Of a stretch of 6,191 bases of DNA, positions 1 to 5,670 are shown one piece after another; position 1 is the stretch's first letter; each line of letters starts with the position of its first letter. A model generated the notes under the pieces. It was not told the origin of the DNA. It was given only the letters and a program-made list of their open reading frames with translations, and ran no database searches. The DNA comes from CAZRZN01 sp964604565. Its GTDB lineage: Bacteria > Pseudomonadota > Alphaproteobacteria > Rhodobacterales > Rhodobacteraceae. The position numbers and the translations under genes are program-made. The DNA is taken from positions 1 to 6,191 of the forward strand of contig CAZRZN010000255.1 of NCBI GenBank assembly GCA_964604565.1, in the 5' to 3' direction.

Positions 1-120
1 CTCCCGTGTCCGGCCGGACAGGCGGCGAATGGCGGCGTTGGCGATCCGGAAATCGCATCGGGCCAGTCGCCCGGTGCCCAGGGGGCGGGCATGCGGCCCG
101 TCCCCCAGGTCTTCGGTCAG
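1..120 (-). other. possible 5' part of a downstream gene, reading frame uncertain
   Basis: This edge stretch lies just after the stop codon of the binding-protein gene on the same strand, where the next gene of a transporter operon could begin. Two minus-strand frames stay open to the window edge. One has an ATG at 92-90, preceded by a G-rich stretch, and starts MPAPWAPGDW. The other has coding-like third-position GC and includes CDFRIANAAIRRLSG, but shows no ATG, GTG or TTG start. Neither resembles the hydrophobic N-terminus of an ABC permease. I cannot choose between the frames or name a product, so this marks a possible partial gene only. Confidence 0.2.
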
Positions 121-1694
121 TCCTTCACGACATCGTCAAGCAACAGGAAGAACGACGGCTGGAGCGAGAATTCCTTCACCCGGTCGCTGGTGACGGCGTT
201 CTGTTTCCAGTTGGCGACAAAGACCCATGGCGCATCTTCCTGAACGATGGCCTGCATCTCCTTGTAGAGCGCGGCGCGCTCTGACTGATCGGTGGACACG
301 CGGGCCTGCTCAAGCAGTTCATCGACCTTCGGGTTGGAATAATAGCCCGAGTTGAAGCCGCCCTTGTCCGGCCAGGCATCCGTGCGCAGCGCGAGGAAGG
401 GCAACGTGTCGGGATCGTTGGTCATCCATGCCATCTCTGCCATGTCCGCCTTGCCCTCAAGACCGGGGTTCACCTGCCCAAGGAAGGTGTTCCATTCGTA
501 GGTTTCGATGCTGACATCCAGCCCCACAGCCTCGAGATCCGCCTGAATGGCCGTGCCCATCGAAATCGGGTCCAGCATCCCGGACCCACCCTCGGTCACG
601 TAGAACGTCAGCTCCGCGCCTTCGGCTCCGGCCTCGGCAAGCAGGGCGCGGGCCTTCTCAGGGTCATAGGGATAGGGGTCCAGCTCTTCGTTGTAGGCCC
701 AGGCAAAGGCCGGTGGCGTGGGGCCGGCAGCCACGGCGGCGGTCCCTTCCAGAACATCGTTGACGATGGCCTCCTTGTTGATCGCGTAGTTCGCCGCCTG
801 GCGCACACGCTTGTCGGCGAACGGGCCCTCCTTGGCGTTCAGGATCAGGAACCAGACATGCGGCCCGGCCTGTTCGTGCACGGTGTAGGCATCTCCCTGA
901 AATTCGCTGAGGGCGACAGGCGGCACCTCGACCATCAGGTCGATGCCCCCGGCCAGCATCTCTGCCGTGCGGGTGCTGGCGTCTGTGATGGGTCGGAACA
1001 CCACCGCCTGCAATTCCGGTGCGCCATCCCAATAGTCGGGGTTGGCCTCTACCACGACGGCCTCATTGGACCGCCACTCGACAAATTCGAAAGCGCCGGT
1101 GCCCGAAGGATTGCGCCCGAAGTCCGCGCCGTTTTCCATGACGGCATCGGGCGACACGATCAGACCGGTGGGATAGGCCAGATTCGACAGAAACGGCGCG
1201 TAGGGCGCGTTCAGCGTGAATTTCACCGTCAGGGGGTCCATCACCTCGACGGTTTCCACAGCCGAAAAGAAGAAGGCCAGCGGGAATGGCCCGGTGTCGT
1301 GATACGGGTGATCTTCGTTCAGCATCCGGTCGAAATTGAACTTCACCGCCTCCGCATCAAACGCGGACCCGTCGTGAAAGGTCACGCCCTCGCGCAGGGT
1401 GAAGGTGTATTCGGTGCCGTCCTCGCTGATGTCCCAGCCGGTTGCCAGCGCCGGTTCGACCTCCAGCGTGCCATCCTTGTAGCGCACAAGACCATCATAA
1501 ATGTTCATCAGGATACGGAAATCATTGACCGCCGTGACCGCCGCGGGATCAAGCGCCTTCGGCTCGGCAATCTGCCCGACGATCAGGACGTCCGGCGGCG
1601 TCTGGGCCTGCGCGCCGGAGAGGGTGCCAAGCGTGACCGCAAGCGCCGTTCCGGCAGCCAGCACCCCCCGGCGGGTGAGTGAAAAGAGCGACAT
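117..1694 (-). CDS. ABC transporter substrate-binding protein, family 5 (peptide/opine/nickel type)
   Basis: This is a periplasmic solute-binding protein of the SBP_bac_5 (DppA/OppA-like) family. It captures a peptide-like ligand and hands it to an inner-membrane ABC permease. The 525-residue length is normal for the family. Residues 1-30 form a signal peptide with a twin-arginine pair (TRRGVL, R8-R9), a hydrophobic stretch and an AQA cleavage site before Q31. The family's N-terminal pattern follows: ALDP at 47-50, IYDGLVRY at 65-72, then PALATGWDISEDGTEYTF and the LREGVTFHDG box (about 81-109). The C-terminus has the usual YYSNPKVDELLEQAR and APWVFVANW segments. I chose the ATG at 1694 because a full GGAGGT Shine-Dalgarno (complement of 1702-1707) sits 7 nt upstream. 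The frame extends to a TTG at 1724, which lacks such a site. The gene is divergent from the DUF1028 gene across two operator-like palindromes. Family is secure. The ligand is unknown; peptides, glutathione or D-amino-acid-containing compounds are possible. Confidence 0.95.
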   Translation of the reverse strand: MSLFSLTRRGVLAAGTALAVTLGTLSGAQAQTPPDVLIVGQIAEPKALDPAAVTAVNDFRILMNIYDGLVRYKDGTLEVEPALATGWDISEDGTEYTFTLREGVTFHDGSAFDAEAVKFNFDRMLNEDHPYHDTGPFPLAFFFSAVETVEVMDPLTVKFTLNAPYAPFLSNLAYPTGLIVSPDAVMENGADFGRNPSGTGAFEFVEWRSNEAVVVEANPDYWDGAPELQAVVFRPITDASTRTAEMLAGGIDLMVEVPPVALSEFQGDAYTVHEQAGPHVWFLILNAKEGPFADKRVRQAANYAINKEAIVNDVLEGTAAVAAGPTPPAFAWAYNEELDPYPYDPEKARALLAEAGAEGAELTFYVTEGGSGMLDPISMGTAIQADLEAVGLDVSIETYEWNTFLGQVNPGLEGKADMAEMAWMTNDPDTLPFLALRTDAWPDKGGFNSGYYSNPKVDELLEQARVSTDQSERAALYKEMQAIVQEDAPWVFVANWKQNAVTSDRVKEFSLQPSFFLLLDDVVKD

Positions 1695-1701
1695 TGAGGT
1701 T

Positions 1702-1707
1702 ACCTCC
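1702..1707 (-). promoter_or_regulatory. ribosome binding site of the binding-protein gene
   Basis: The minus strand reads GGAGGT, a perfect Shine-Dalgarno, 7 nt before the ATG at 1694. It decides the start in favour of that ATG. It lies inside an inverted repeat, GAGG-TAA-CCTC in the mRNA, which could form a small 4-bp hairpin over the site. Confidence 0.8.
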
Positions 1708-1725
1708 GCTGTTGTCTCGTTCAAT

Positions 1726-1743
1726 TATTTATCATGATAAATT
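1726..1743. promoter_or_regulatory. operator-like palindrome 1 in the divergent promoter region
   Basis: The inner 16 bp (1727-1742, ATTTATCATGATAAAT) are a perfect palindrome. The 18-bp site matches the consensus of the three sites in this window, AATTYATCATGATRAATT, at 17 of 18 positions. It overlaps the proposed -10 element of the binding-protein promoter, a position suited to repression. Symmetry, AT content against a GC-rich background, and recurrence at 1754-1771 and 3340-3357 support a dimeric regulator site. Assigning it to the neighbouring FadR-type regulator is an inference. Confidence 0.75.
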
Positions 1744-1755
1744 GCATCAGTCCAA
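1728..1755 (-). promoter_or_regulatory. candidate sigma70-type promoter for the binding-protein gene
   Basis: On the minus strand a TTGGAC -35 box (complement of 1750-1755) is followed after 16 bp by GATAAA (complement of 1728-1733), a four-of-six match to TATAAT. The -10 box lies inside palindrome 1, and the -35 touches the edge of palindrome 2. This is a pattern match only; the start point is unmapped. Confidence 0.4.
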
Positions 1756-1769
1756 ATTTTCATGATAAA
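1742..1769 (+). promoter_or_regulatory. candidate sigma70-type promoter for the DUF1028 gene
   Basis: TTGCAT at 1742-1747 and GATAAA at 1764-1769 are separated by 16 bp, mirroring the proposed promoter on the opposite strand. The -10 box lies within palindrome 2. A start near 1776 would give a leader of about 20 nt before the ATG at 1799. This is a pattern match only. Confidence 0.4.
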
Positions 1770-1771
1770 TT
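1754..1771. promoter_or_regulatory. operator-like palindrome 2 in the divergent promoter region
   Basis: This is an imperfect copy of the same 18-bp element. The right half (TCATGATAAATT) is intact, while the left half differs from the consensus at two positions. Its centre is 28 bp from that of palindrome 1, close to three helical turns, so two bound dimers would lie near the same DNA face. The run TCATGATAAATTCAAG (1760-1775) recurs with one change at 3346-3361 upstream of the regulator. It overlaps the proposed -10 box of the DUF1028 gene. Confidence 0.65.
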
Positions 1772-1798
1772 CAAGTCTCAAGATGAAGAGGCAGAGGC

Positions 1799-2488
1799 AT
1801 GACGATCTCGATCCTGGCGTATGATGAAAAAACAGGCCGCTATGGTGGCGCCGCCACCACGGGGAGCCTGTGCGTCGGGGGCTGGGTGCTCCGGGGGGAT
1901 GCAGAGGCGGGTATGTCGGCCTCGCAGGGGTCGTTGCCATCCACCATGTGGGGCACGGAGGTGCTGACCTGGATGCAGTCCGGACGCTCTGCCAAGGACG
2001 CTGTAGACACCGTGACCTCAGCGGACAGCGGGCGGGCGCAGCGACAGCTTGCGGCGCTCGACCTCAACGGTGGCACGGCCAGCTTTACCGGTGCCGAAAG
2101 CATACCGGCGGCGGGGGCCCGATCTGCCCGACACGTGATTGTCGCCGGAAATCTTTTGCAGTCTGAGCATGTCTTGCAGGCCGCCCTGTCCGGCTTCCTG
2201 TCATCCGAAGCCGATCTGGACCTGCGCTTGCTTGATGCCCTTGATGCTGCCGTTGCGGTCGGGGGCGACAGCCGCGGCGTGTTGTCCGCGGCCCTGCTGG
2301 TCGTCGACCGGACGGCTGCGCCGCTGACCCTGCGGATCGACCATTCCGAAAGTCCGATGGCAGAGCTGCGGGCCCTGCACAAACGGGCCACGACAGGGGA
2401 TTACGCCGACTGGGCCGCGACGGTGCCCACGTTGAAAGATCCTGAACGGGCAATCGCCTATGTCGCCAAGCCCGATCCGCCCTCGTAA
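1799..2488 (+). CDS. DUF1028 family protein, putative Ntn-hydrolase fold
   Basis: This 229-residue protein belongs to the uncharacterised DUF1028 family (PF06267). Family-like features in order are: the N-terminal MTISILAYDEKTGRYG; a Gly-rich segment at 22-44 ending ASQG; RQLAALD at 82-88; AGN at 116-118; and GGDSRG at 155-160 followed by SAALLVVD at 163-170. There is no signal peptide or membrane segment, so it should be cytoplasmic. As I recall, a roseobacter member has a solved structure and the family is grouped with Ntn hydrolases. Thr2, exposed after Met removal, could then be the nucleophile; this is inference. The ATG at 1799 follows a purine-rich AGAGGCAGAGGC. Its position divergent from a peptide-type binding protein, with matching operators, suggests it acts on the imported compound, for example as an amide or peptide hydrolase. 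No activity can be claimed. Confidence 0.9.
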   Translation: MTISILAYDEKTGRYGGAATTGSLCVGGWVLRGDAEAGMSASQGSLPSTMWGTEVLTWMQSGRSAKDAVDTVTSADSGRAQRQLAALDLNGGTASFTGAESIPAAGARSARHVIVAGNLLQSEHVLQAALSGFLSSEADLDLRLLDALDAAVAVGGDSRGVLSAALLVVDRTAAPLTLRIDHSESPMAELRALHKRATTGDYADWAATVPTLKDPERAIAYVAKPDPPS

Positions 2489-2532
2489 CCGGATGGTTCT
2501 GCCCGGCACGCACAAGGGGCGCGTCCAACCGA

Positions 2533-3294
2533 TCAGGCCATGAAACGCTTCATGACTACCGCCTCCTGATCTTCCATCAGCCGGCGGGCCATTTGCATGT
2601 GTTCGCGCATCGTGGCCCGAGCGTGTTCGGAATCCCCCCTGCGCAGCGACGCCACAAGCCCGGCCTGATGTTCGCGCCCAGCCTTCCAGAGTTCATGATT
2701 CGGCTTGGAATAAAGACGCTTGTAGACCGTGAGATCGGCCAGGATCTGGGCCATGAAACCGATGAAGAACCCAAGCAACGCATTGTCCCCAAACTCGGCC
2801 AGCCGCGCGTGAAACTTGAGCGAGGCCACATGCTGTGCGCGTTCCTGTTCGGCGTTTGCAGCCGGTTCCGCATAGGCGGTCATGATGTCCTCGAGTTCGG
2901 CCAATTGTCCGGCATCGAGGTGTCCCGCCAGCGACGCGGCCAATTCAGGTTCCAGAACAATGCGCACCTGATAGATGTCATCAATCGAAACATTCTGAAA
3001 ATAGAAGTAGTTGGCAAGCAGCGCATGTGCCCGATCCTTGGACACTTCGCCCACGAAACTGCCGCCGCCGGGTCCCGTTTTGGTCACGACCAATCCCTGA
3101 GCCTGCAACAGCCGCATGGCCTCCCGGATCGTGCCTTTGGACATGGCAAAACGCCGGATCAGCTCTGCCTCGCCGGGTAAGCGATCTCCGGGTTTCAGGC
3201 CACGTTCCACGACCCATTCCTTGATCGCGTCGGCCACGCGGACCGGTCGTGATCGCCGGTTTCGGTCCTGCGTAAGAGGTCCGGAACTATTCAT
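2533..3294 (-). CDS. FadR-type transcriptional regulator (GntR wHTH + FCD domain)
   Basis: This 253-residue protein has the two-domain layout of the FadR branch of the GntR family. The N-terminal winged helix spans about 17-84 and carries LKPGDRLPGEAELIRRFAMS, then KGTIREAMRLLQAQGLV, and the Gly-rich wing TKTGPGGGSFV. The all-helical FCD effector-binding domain spans about 105-240. Three likely metal-binding histidines are present: H162 (FHARLAE), H209 (REHQ) and H232 (REHM). The Asp often found four residues before the first His is Ser158 here. The start is uncertain. I prefer the ATG at 3294, but a GTG at 3309 is in frame (258 residues), and neither has a good Shine-Dalgarno. A perfect 18-bp palindrome lies 46 bp upstream of the ATG, pointing to autoregulation. 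Similar palindromes before the DUF1028 and transporter genes make those its probable targets. It converges on the DUF1028 gene across 44 bp with no clear terminator. Confidence 0.93.
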   Translation of the reverse strand: MNSSGPLTQDRNRRSRPVRVADAIKEWVVERGLKPGDRLPGEAELIRRFAMSKGTIREAMRLLQAQGLVVTKTGPGGGSFVGEVSKDRAHALLANYFYFQNVSIDDIYQVRIVLEPELAASLAGHLDAGQLAELEDIMTAYAEPAANAEQERAQHVASLKFHARLAEFGDNALLGFFIGFMAQILADLTVYKRLYSKPNHELWKAGREHQAGLVASLRRGDSEHARATMREHMQMARRLMEDQEAVVMKRFMA

Positions 3295-3339
3295 GTTATT
3301 CAATTGCACAGGGGGAAAGCGACATGGCCCAATGCAAGC

Positions 3340-3357
3340 AATTCATCATGATGAATT
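3340..3357. promoter_or_regulatory. operator-like palindrome 3 upstream of the FadR-type regulator
   Basis: AATTCATCATGATGAATT is a perfect 18-bp palindrome and the best copy of the element shared with 1726-1743 and 1754-1771. It sits immediately upstream of the regulator's start, as expected for autoregulation. It could also affect the plus-strand sulfotransferase gene, but that start is about 200 bp away. I found no convincing -35/-10 pair here. Confidence 0.75.
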
Positions 3358-3558
3358 CAAGGGCCAACGTGACCGGCAGCAACCACGCAGGCCCGCATAC
3401 TTTCGGCAGGGCACAAAAATGATGATCGAGCGCCGCCATAATCCACCAGAATGACCGTGTCGCCACAACATCCCGCCGCGGTCGTTCGGCATCGCCGGTC
3501 GGAAACCGGCTGTTTACCTTCCCCGACCTACGCTGCGCGCAAAAGAAAAGGGCACCGG
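3358..3558. other. spacer between regulator operator and sulfotransferase gene
   Basis: This divergent spacer holds no gene that I can support. The sulfotransferase frame is open through 3451-3558, but its 36 codons give a composition unlike the TPR region, so I treat them as leader. A small hairpin occurs at 3494-3510: the GCCGGT/ACCGGC stem has 6 bp with a CGGAA loop, and no T-run follows. The sulfotransferase promoter presumably lies here, but no clear -35/-10 pair is visible. Confidence 0.5.
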
Positions 3559-5226
3559 ATGGCGACAGTAGATACCACTTTGGCACGCGCCAGAACACAC
3601 CACAAGAAAGGCGAATTCGCGCGCGCGCGAGAACTTTGCCGGGATGTTCTTCAGCGGTATCCCAAAAATTCGAAAGCCCGTGCCCTGCTGTCCCGCCTTC
3701 CGGAATCGGCCCCCTCGCAGGACCTGCTGGAAAAACTGATCGCCGCACACAAGTCCGGGCATACCGCGCTTGTGGCCGAACAGGCGGCCCGTTTGCTGCC
3801 CATATACCCCGACAGCTACGTGCTCTGGCAGATACATGGCGGTGTCCTGCTGGAACTGGGGGCCTTTCAACAAGCGGAGGACTCGTTGCGCCGCGCGATG
3901 GATCTGAGGCCCGATTTGCCGGAGGCGCGTGTCAACCATTCCGTTGCCCTTCGCGCACTCGGCCGCAGCCCGGAGGCCGAATCCCAGTCGCGCATGGCCC
4001 TAACGCTGGCGCCCGGACACACCGGCGCCATGATCGAACTGGCCGCAGCGGTGGCCGACCGGGGCAATCTTTCGGAGGCAGCCGACATCTGCAAGGCGGT
4101 CATCGCGGTGCAGCCGGACACTGCTCTGGCCCATAACATCATGGGCGTCGCTGCACATGAAGAAGGTCGCTTTGCCGAGGCGGAGGCCGCCTGCGCCAGA
4201 GCCGTGCAGATCGACCCCGAATTTGCCGAGGCGCATCGCAATCTCGCAGCCTTCAAGGACTGGAAGGTCGAAGACACGCATCTGGCGCAGATGCAGGCGT
4301 TATACGAGGCCCCGACCCTTTCACCGATGAACCGGGCACGGATCTGTCACGCGCTGTTCAGCGCCTGGGACAAGATGAATCAACCTGACCGGGCGTGGCC
4401 CTTTCTTCGTGAGGGAAATGCGCTGCGCAAGGCACTGGCCGGTTACGACATTTCACAGGATACAGCGCTGTTCGACAGGCTGGGCGCACAAGAGATAGCC
4501 CCATTGCAGGGTGTCGGGGGCGCACCCGTCGTGCCCATTTTCATCCTCGGGATGCCGCGGTCGGGCACCACGCTTGTCGAACAGATCGTTTCGGCTCATT
4601 CTCAGGTGAAAGGCGCCGGAGAGCTGTCGCTTGCAGGCGATCTTGGACGCGGTTTCCTGAATGGGGCTGGCGTGACAGCCTCGGGATTGAAACGATTTCG
4701 CGAAGACTATCTTGCGAGGCTTGCCGAAGTCAGCGAGGGATTGCCCTTCGTCACGGACAAGATGCCTCATAATTTCCGTCTCACGCCTTTGATCTGCGCA
4801 GCCCTCCCGGAAGCAAGGGTCTTGCATGTGGTGCGCGATGCAAGATCGGTCTGCTGGTCGAACCTGAGACAATATTTCACCGCTCAATCGCTTGGCTATT
4901 GCAATGACCCTGCGGATGTCGTGGCCTATCACGGGCTGTATCGCAACTGGATGAAGCGCTGCGAACAAGCATGGCCAGGACGGGTGCGACGGCTGAACTA
5001 TGGCGCATTGACCACAGCACCCGAGACGCAGACCCGCGCATTGATCGCCGACCTGGGACTTGATTGGGAGGAAGCTTGCCTCGCTCCGCAGAACAACCCA
5101 AGACGGGTTCATACCGCTTCTGCCGGACAGGTGAGGGACAAGATACATCCCGAACGCCCGGACGAATGGCGCCGGTATGAGGCATGGCTGGGAGAGATTT
5201 TTGCAGCTCTGCCCGAGGATTCTTGA
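3559..5226 (+). CDS. TPR-repeat sulfotransferase family protein
   Basis: This 555-residue protein joins N-terminal tetratricopeptide repeats to a PAPS-dependent sulfotransferase domain (Sulfotransfer_3-like). TPR units occur at about 3-36 and then in register at about 87-120, 121-154, 155-188 and 189-222, with typical W/L-G-Y/F-A-P spacing such as GRFAEAEAACARAVQIDP. A helical linker follows to about 320. The 5'-phosphosulfate loop is FILGMPRSGTTLVEQ (328-342). E355 in GAGELS and K401 in VTDKMPHNF resemble active-site residues of tyrosylprotein sulfotransferases. The 3'-phosphate-binding segment is VVRDARSVCWSNLRQYF (424-440), and the C-terminal TASAGQVRDKI box (519-529) completes the family pattern. 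There is no signal peptide, so it should be cytosolic or membrane-peripheral. The ATG at 3559 has AAAAGGG about 6 nt upstream and begins right at the first TPR; a frame start at 3451 looks spurious. The acceptor is unknown. The neighbours give no clue, and it looks like a separate transcription unit. Confidence 0.93.
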   Translation: MATVDTTLARARTHHKKGEFARARELCRDVLQRYPKNSKARALLSRLPESAPSQDLLEKLIAAHKSGHTALVAEQAARLLPIYPDSYVLWQIHGGVLLELGAFQQAEDSLRRAMDLRPDLPEARVNHSVALRALGRSPEAESQSRMALTLAPGHTGAMIELAAAVADRGNLSEAADICKAVIAVQPDTALAHNIMGVAAHEEGRFAEAEAACARAVQIDPEFAEAHRNLAAFKDWKVEDTHLAQMQALYEAPTLSPMNRARICHALFSAWDKMNQPDRAWPFLREGNALRKALAGYDISQDTALFDRLGAQEIAPLQGVGGAPVVPIFILGMPRSGTTLVEQIVSAHSQVKGAGELSLAGDLGRGFLNGAGVTASGLKRFREDYLARLAEVSEGLPFVTDKMPHNFRLTPLICAALPEARVLHVVRDARSVCWSNLRQYFTAQSLGYCNDPADVVAYHGLYRNWMKRCEQAWPGRVRRLNYGALTTAPETQTRALIADLGLDWEEACLAPQNNPRRVHTASAGQVRDKIHPERPDEWRRYEAWLGEIFAALPEDS

Positions 5227-5232
5227 ACCTGA

Positions 5233-5264
5233 GCCGTGAATGAAGCATCATGCTTTTTCACGGC
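5233..5264 (+). terminator. strong bulged hairpin after the sulfotransferase gene, likely terminator
   Basis: GCCGTGAA (5233-5240) pairs with TTCACGGC (5257-5264). Past a single bulged T, GAAGC (5242-5246) pairs with GCTTT (5252-5256), closing an ATCAT loop. That makes 13 pairs, one of them G-U, starting 7 nt after the stop codon. There is no trailing T-run, so classic intrinsic termination is not certain; it may be a stabilising 3' end instead. Confidence 0.6.
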
Positions 5265-5319
5265 AGAGTCGGGAAGACGGACGATAAAACCGCGCCCGCG
5301 CAACGAAAGACAGGTAAAA

Positions 5320-5670
5320 ATGAGGCGAGCATTTATTTTGGCCGCCTGCCTTGGGTTGACAGCCTGCGGCGGTGGCAACCGGGCAGAGCGAAATTCCCCG
5401 GCACCGCAGATACGGACTGCGTCAGGACCGGTTGCGGACGCATGTTTGCGTGCGGGACGGCAAGGTGCCACGCGGCGGGTTTGTGGCTGCGTCCAGAGCG
5501 TGGCGGACCGTGATCTGTCGCGCGCAGATCAGAGGCTGGCGGTGACGTTCTTCGCCGATCCGCACCGCGCGCAAGAGGTCAGGCAATCGGATAATCCGCG
5601 GGACGAGGCGTTTTGGCAACGCTACAAAGCCTTCGCTTCAAGGGCGGAAAACATTTGTCGTGGCGTTTGA
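5320..5670 (+). CDS. small Cys-rich lipoprotein of unknown function
   Basis: This 116-residue protein starts with a lipoprotein signal (MRRAFILAACLGLTAC) whose lipobox LTAC places the lipidated cysteine at residue 16, followed by GGGN. A low-complexity linker runs to about residue 36. The mature domain then has four cysteines, C42, C55, C57 and C113, with the blocks RRVCGCVQSVADRDLS and DQRLAVTFFADPHRAQEVR and a C-terminal FWQRYKAFASRAENIC. The even cysteine number and periplasmic location suggest two disulphides. From memory, similar short proteins are widespread in Rhodobacteraceae, sometimes labelled arginine transporter without support; I do not accept that function. The ATG at 5320 is preceded by ACAGGTAAAA. 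The frame is open further upstream to 5236, but that would bury the lipobox and overlap the hairpin. It is probably monocistronic. Confidence 0.8.
   Translation: MRRAFILAACLGLTACGGGNRAERNSPAPQIRTASGPVADACLRAGRQGATRRVCGCVQSVADRDLSRADQRLAVTFFADPHRAQEVRQSDNPRDEAFWQRYKAFASRAENICRGV

Noticed and set aside
858..1682. 274-codon plus-strand open frame antisense to the binding-protein gene
   Set aside because: It is a GC-rich shadow of a clearly homologous gene. Its translation is rich in R, H and G with no recognisable domain.
2593..3180. 195-codon plus-strand open frame antisense to the FadR-type regulator
   Set aside because: The regulator on the other strand is unambiguous, and this frame has no supporting ribosome site or domain.
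3296..3325. Possible short leader peptide (MSLSPCAIE) upstream of the regulator
   Set aside because: It is nine codons with no Shine-Dalgarno and no attenuator-like hairpins after it; chance is sufficient.
3494..3510. GCCGGT/ACCGGC hairpin in the sulfotransferase leader as a riboswitch or attenuator
   Set aside because: A single 6-bp hairpin with no T-run or alternative pairing partner; common by chance in GC-rich DNA.
3451..3558. N-terminal extension of the sulfotransferase from an upstream ATG
   Set aside because: The 36 extra residues are rich in Arg and Pro and resemble no TPR. The ATG at 3559 has a better ribosome site and begins at the first repeat.
4453..5148. 231-codon minus-strand open frame antisense to the sulfotransferase domain
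   Set aside because: The plus strand carries intact sulfotransferase motifs over the same bases; the antisense translation shows no family features.
5244..5256. AGCATCATGCT, resembling a fourth operator
   Set aside because: It shares only the ATCATG core by chance, is centred on a single base rather than between two, and is part of the post-sulfotransferase hairpin.
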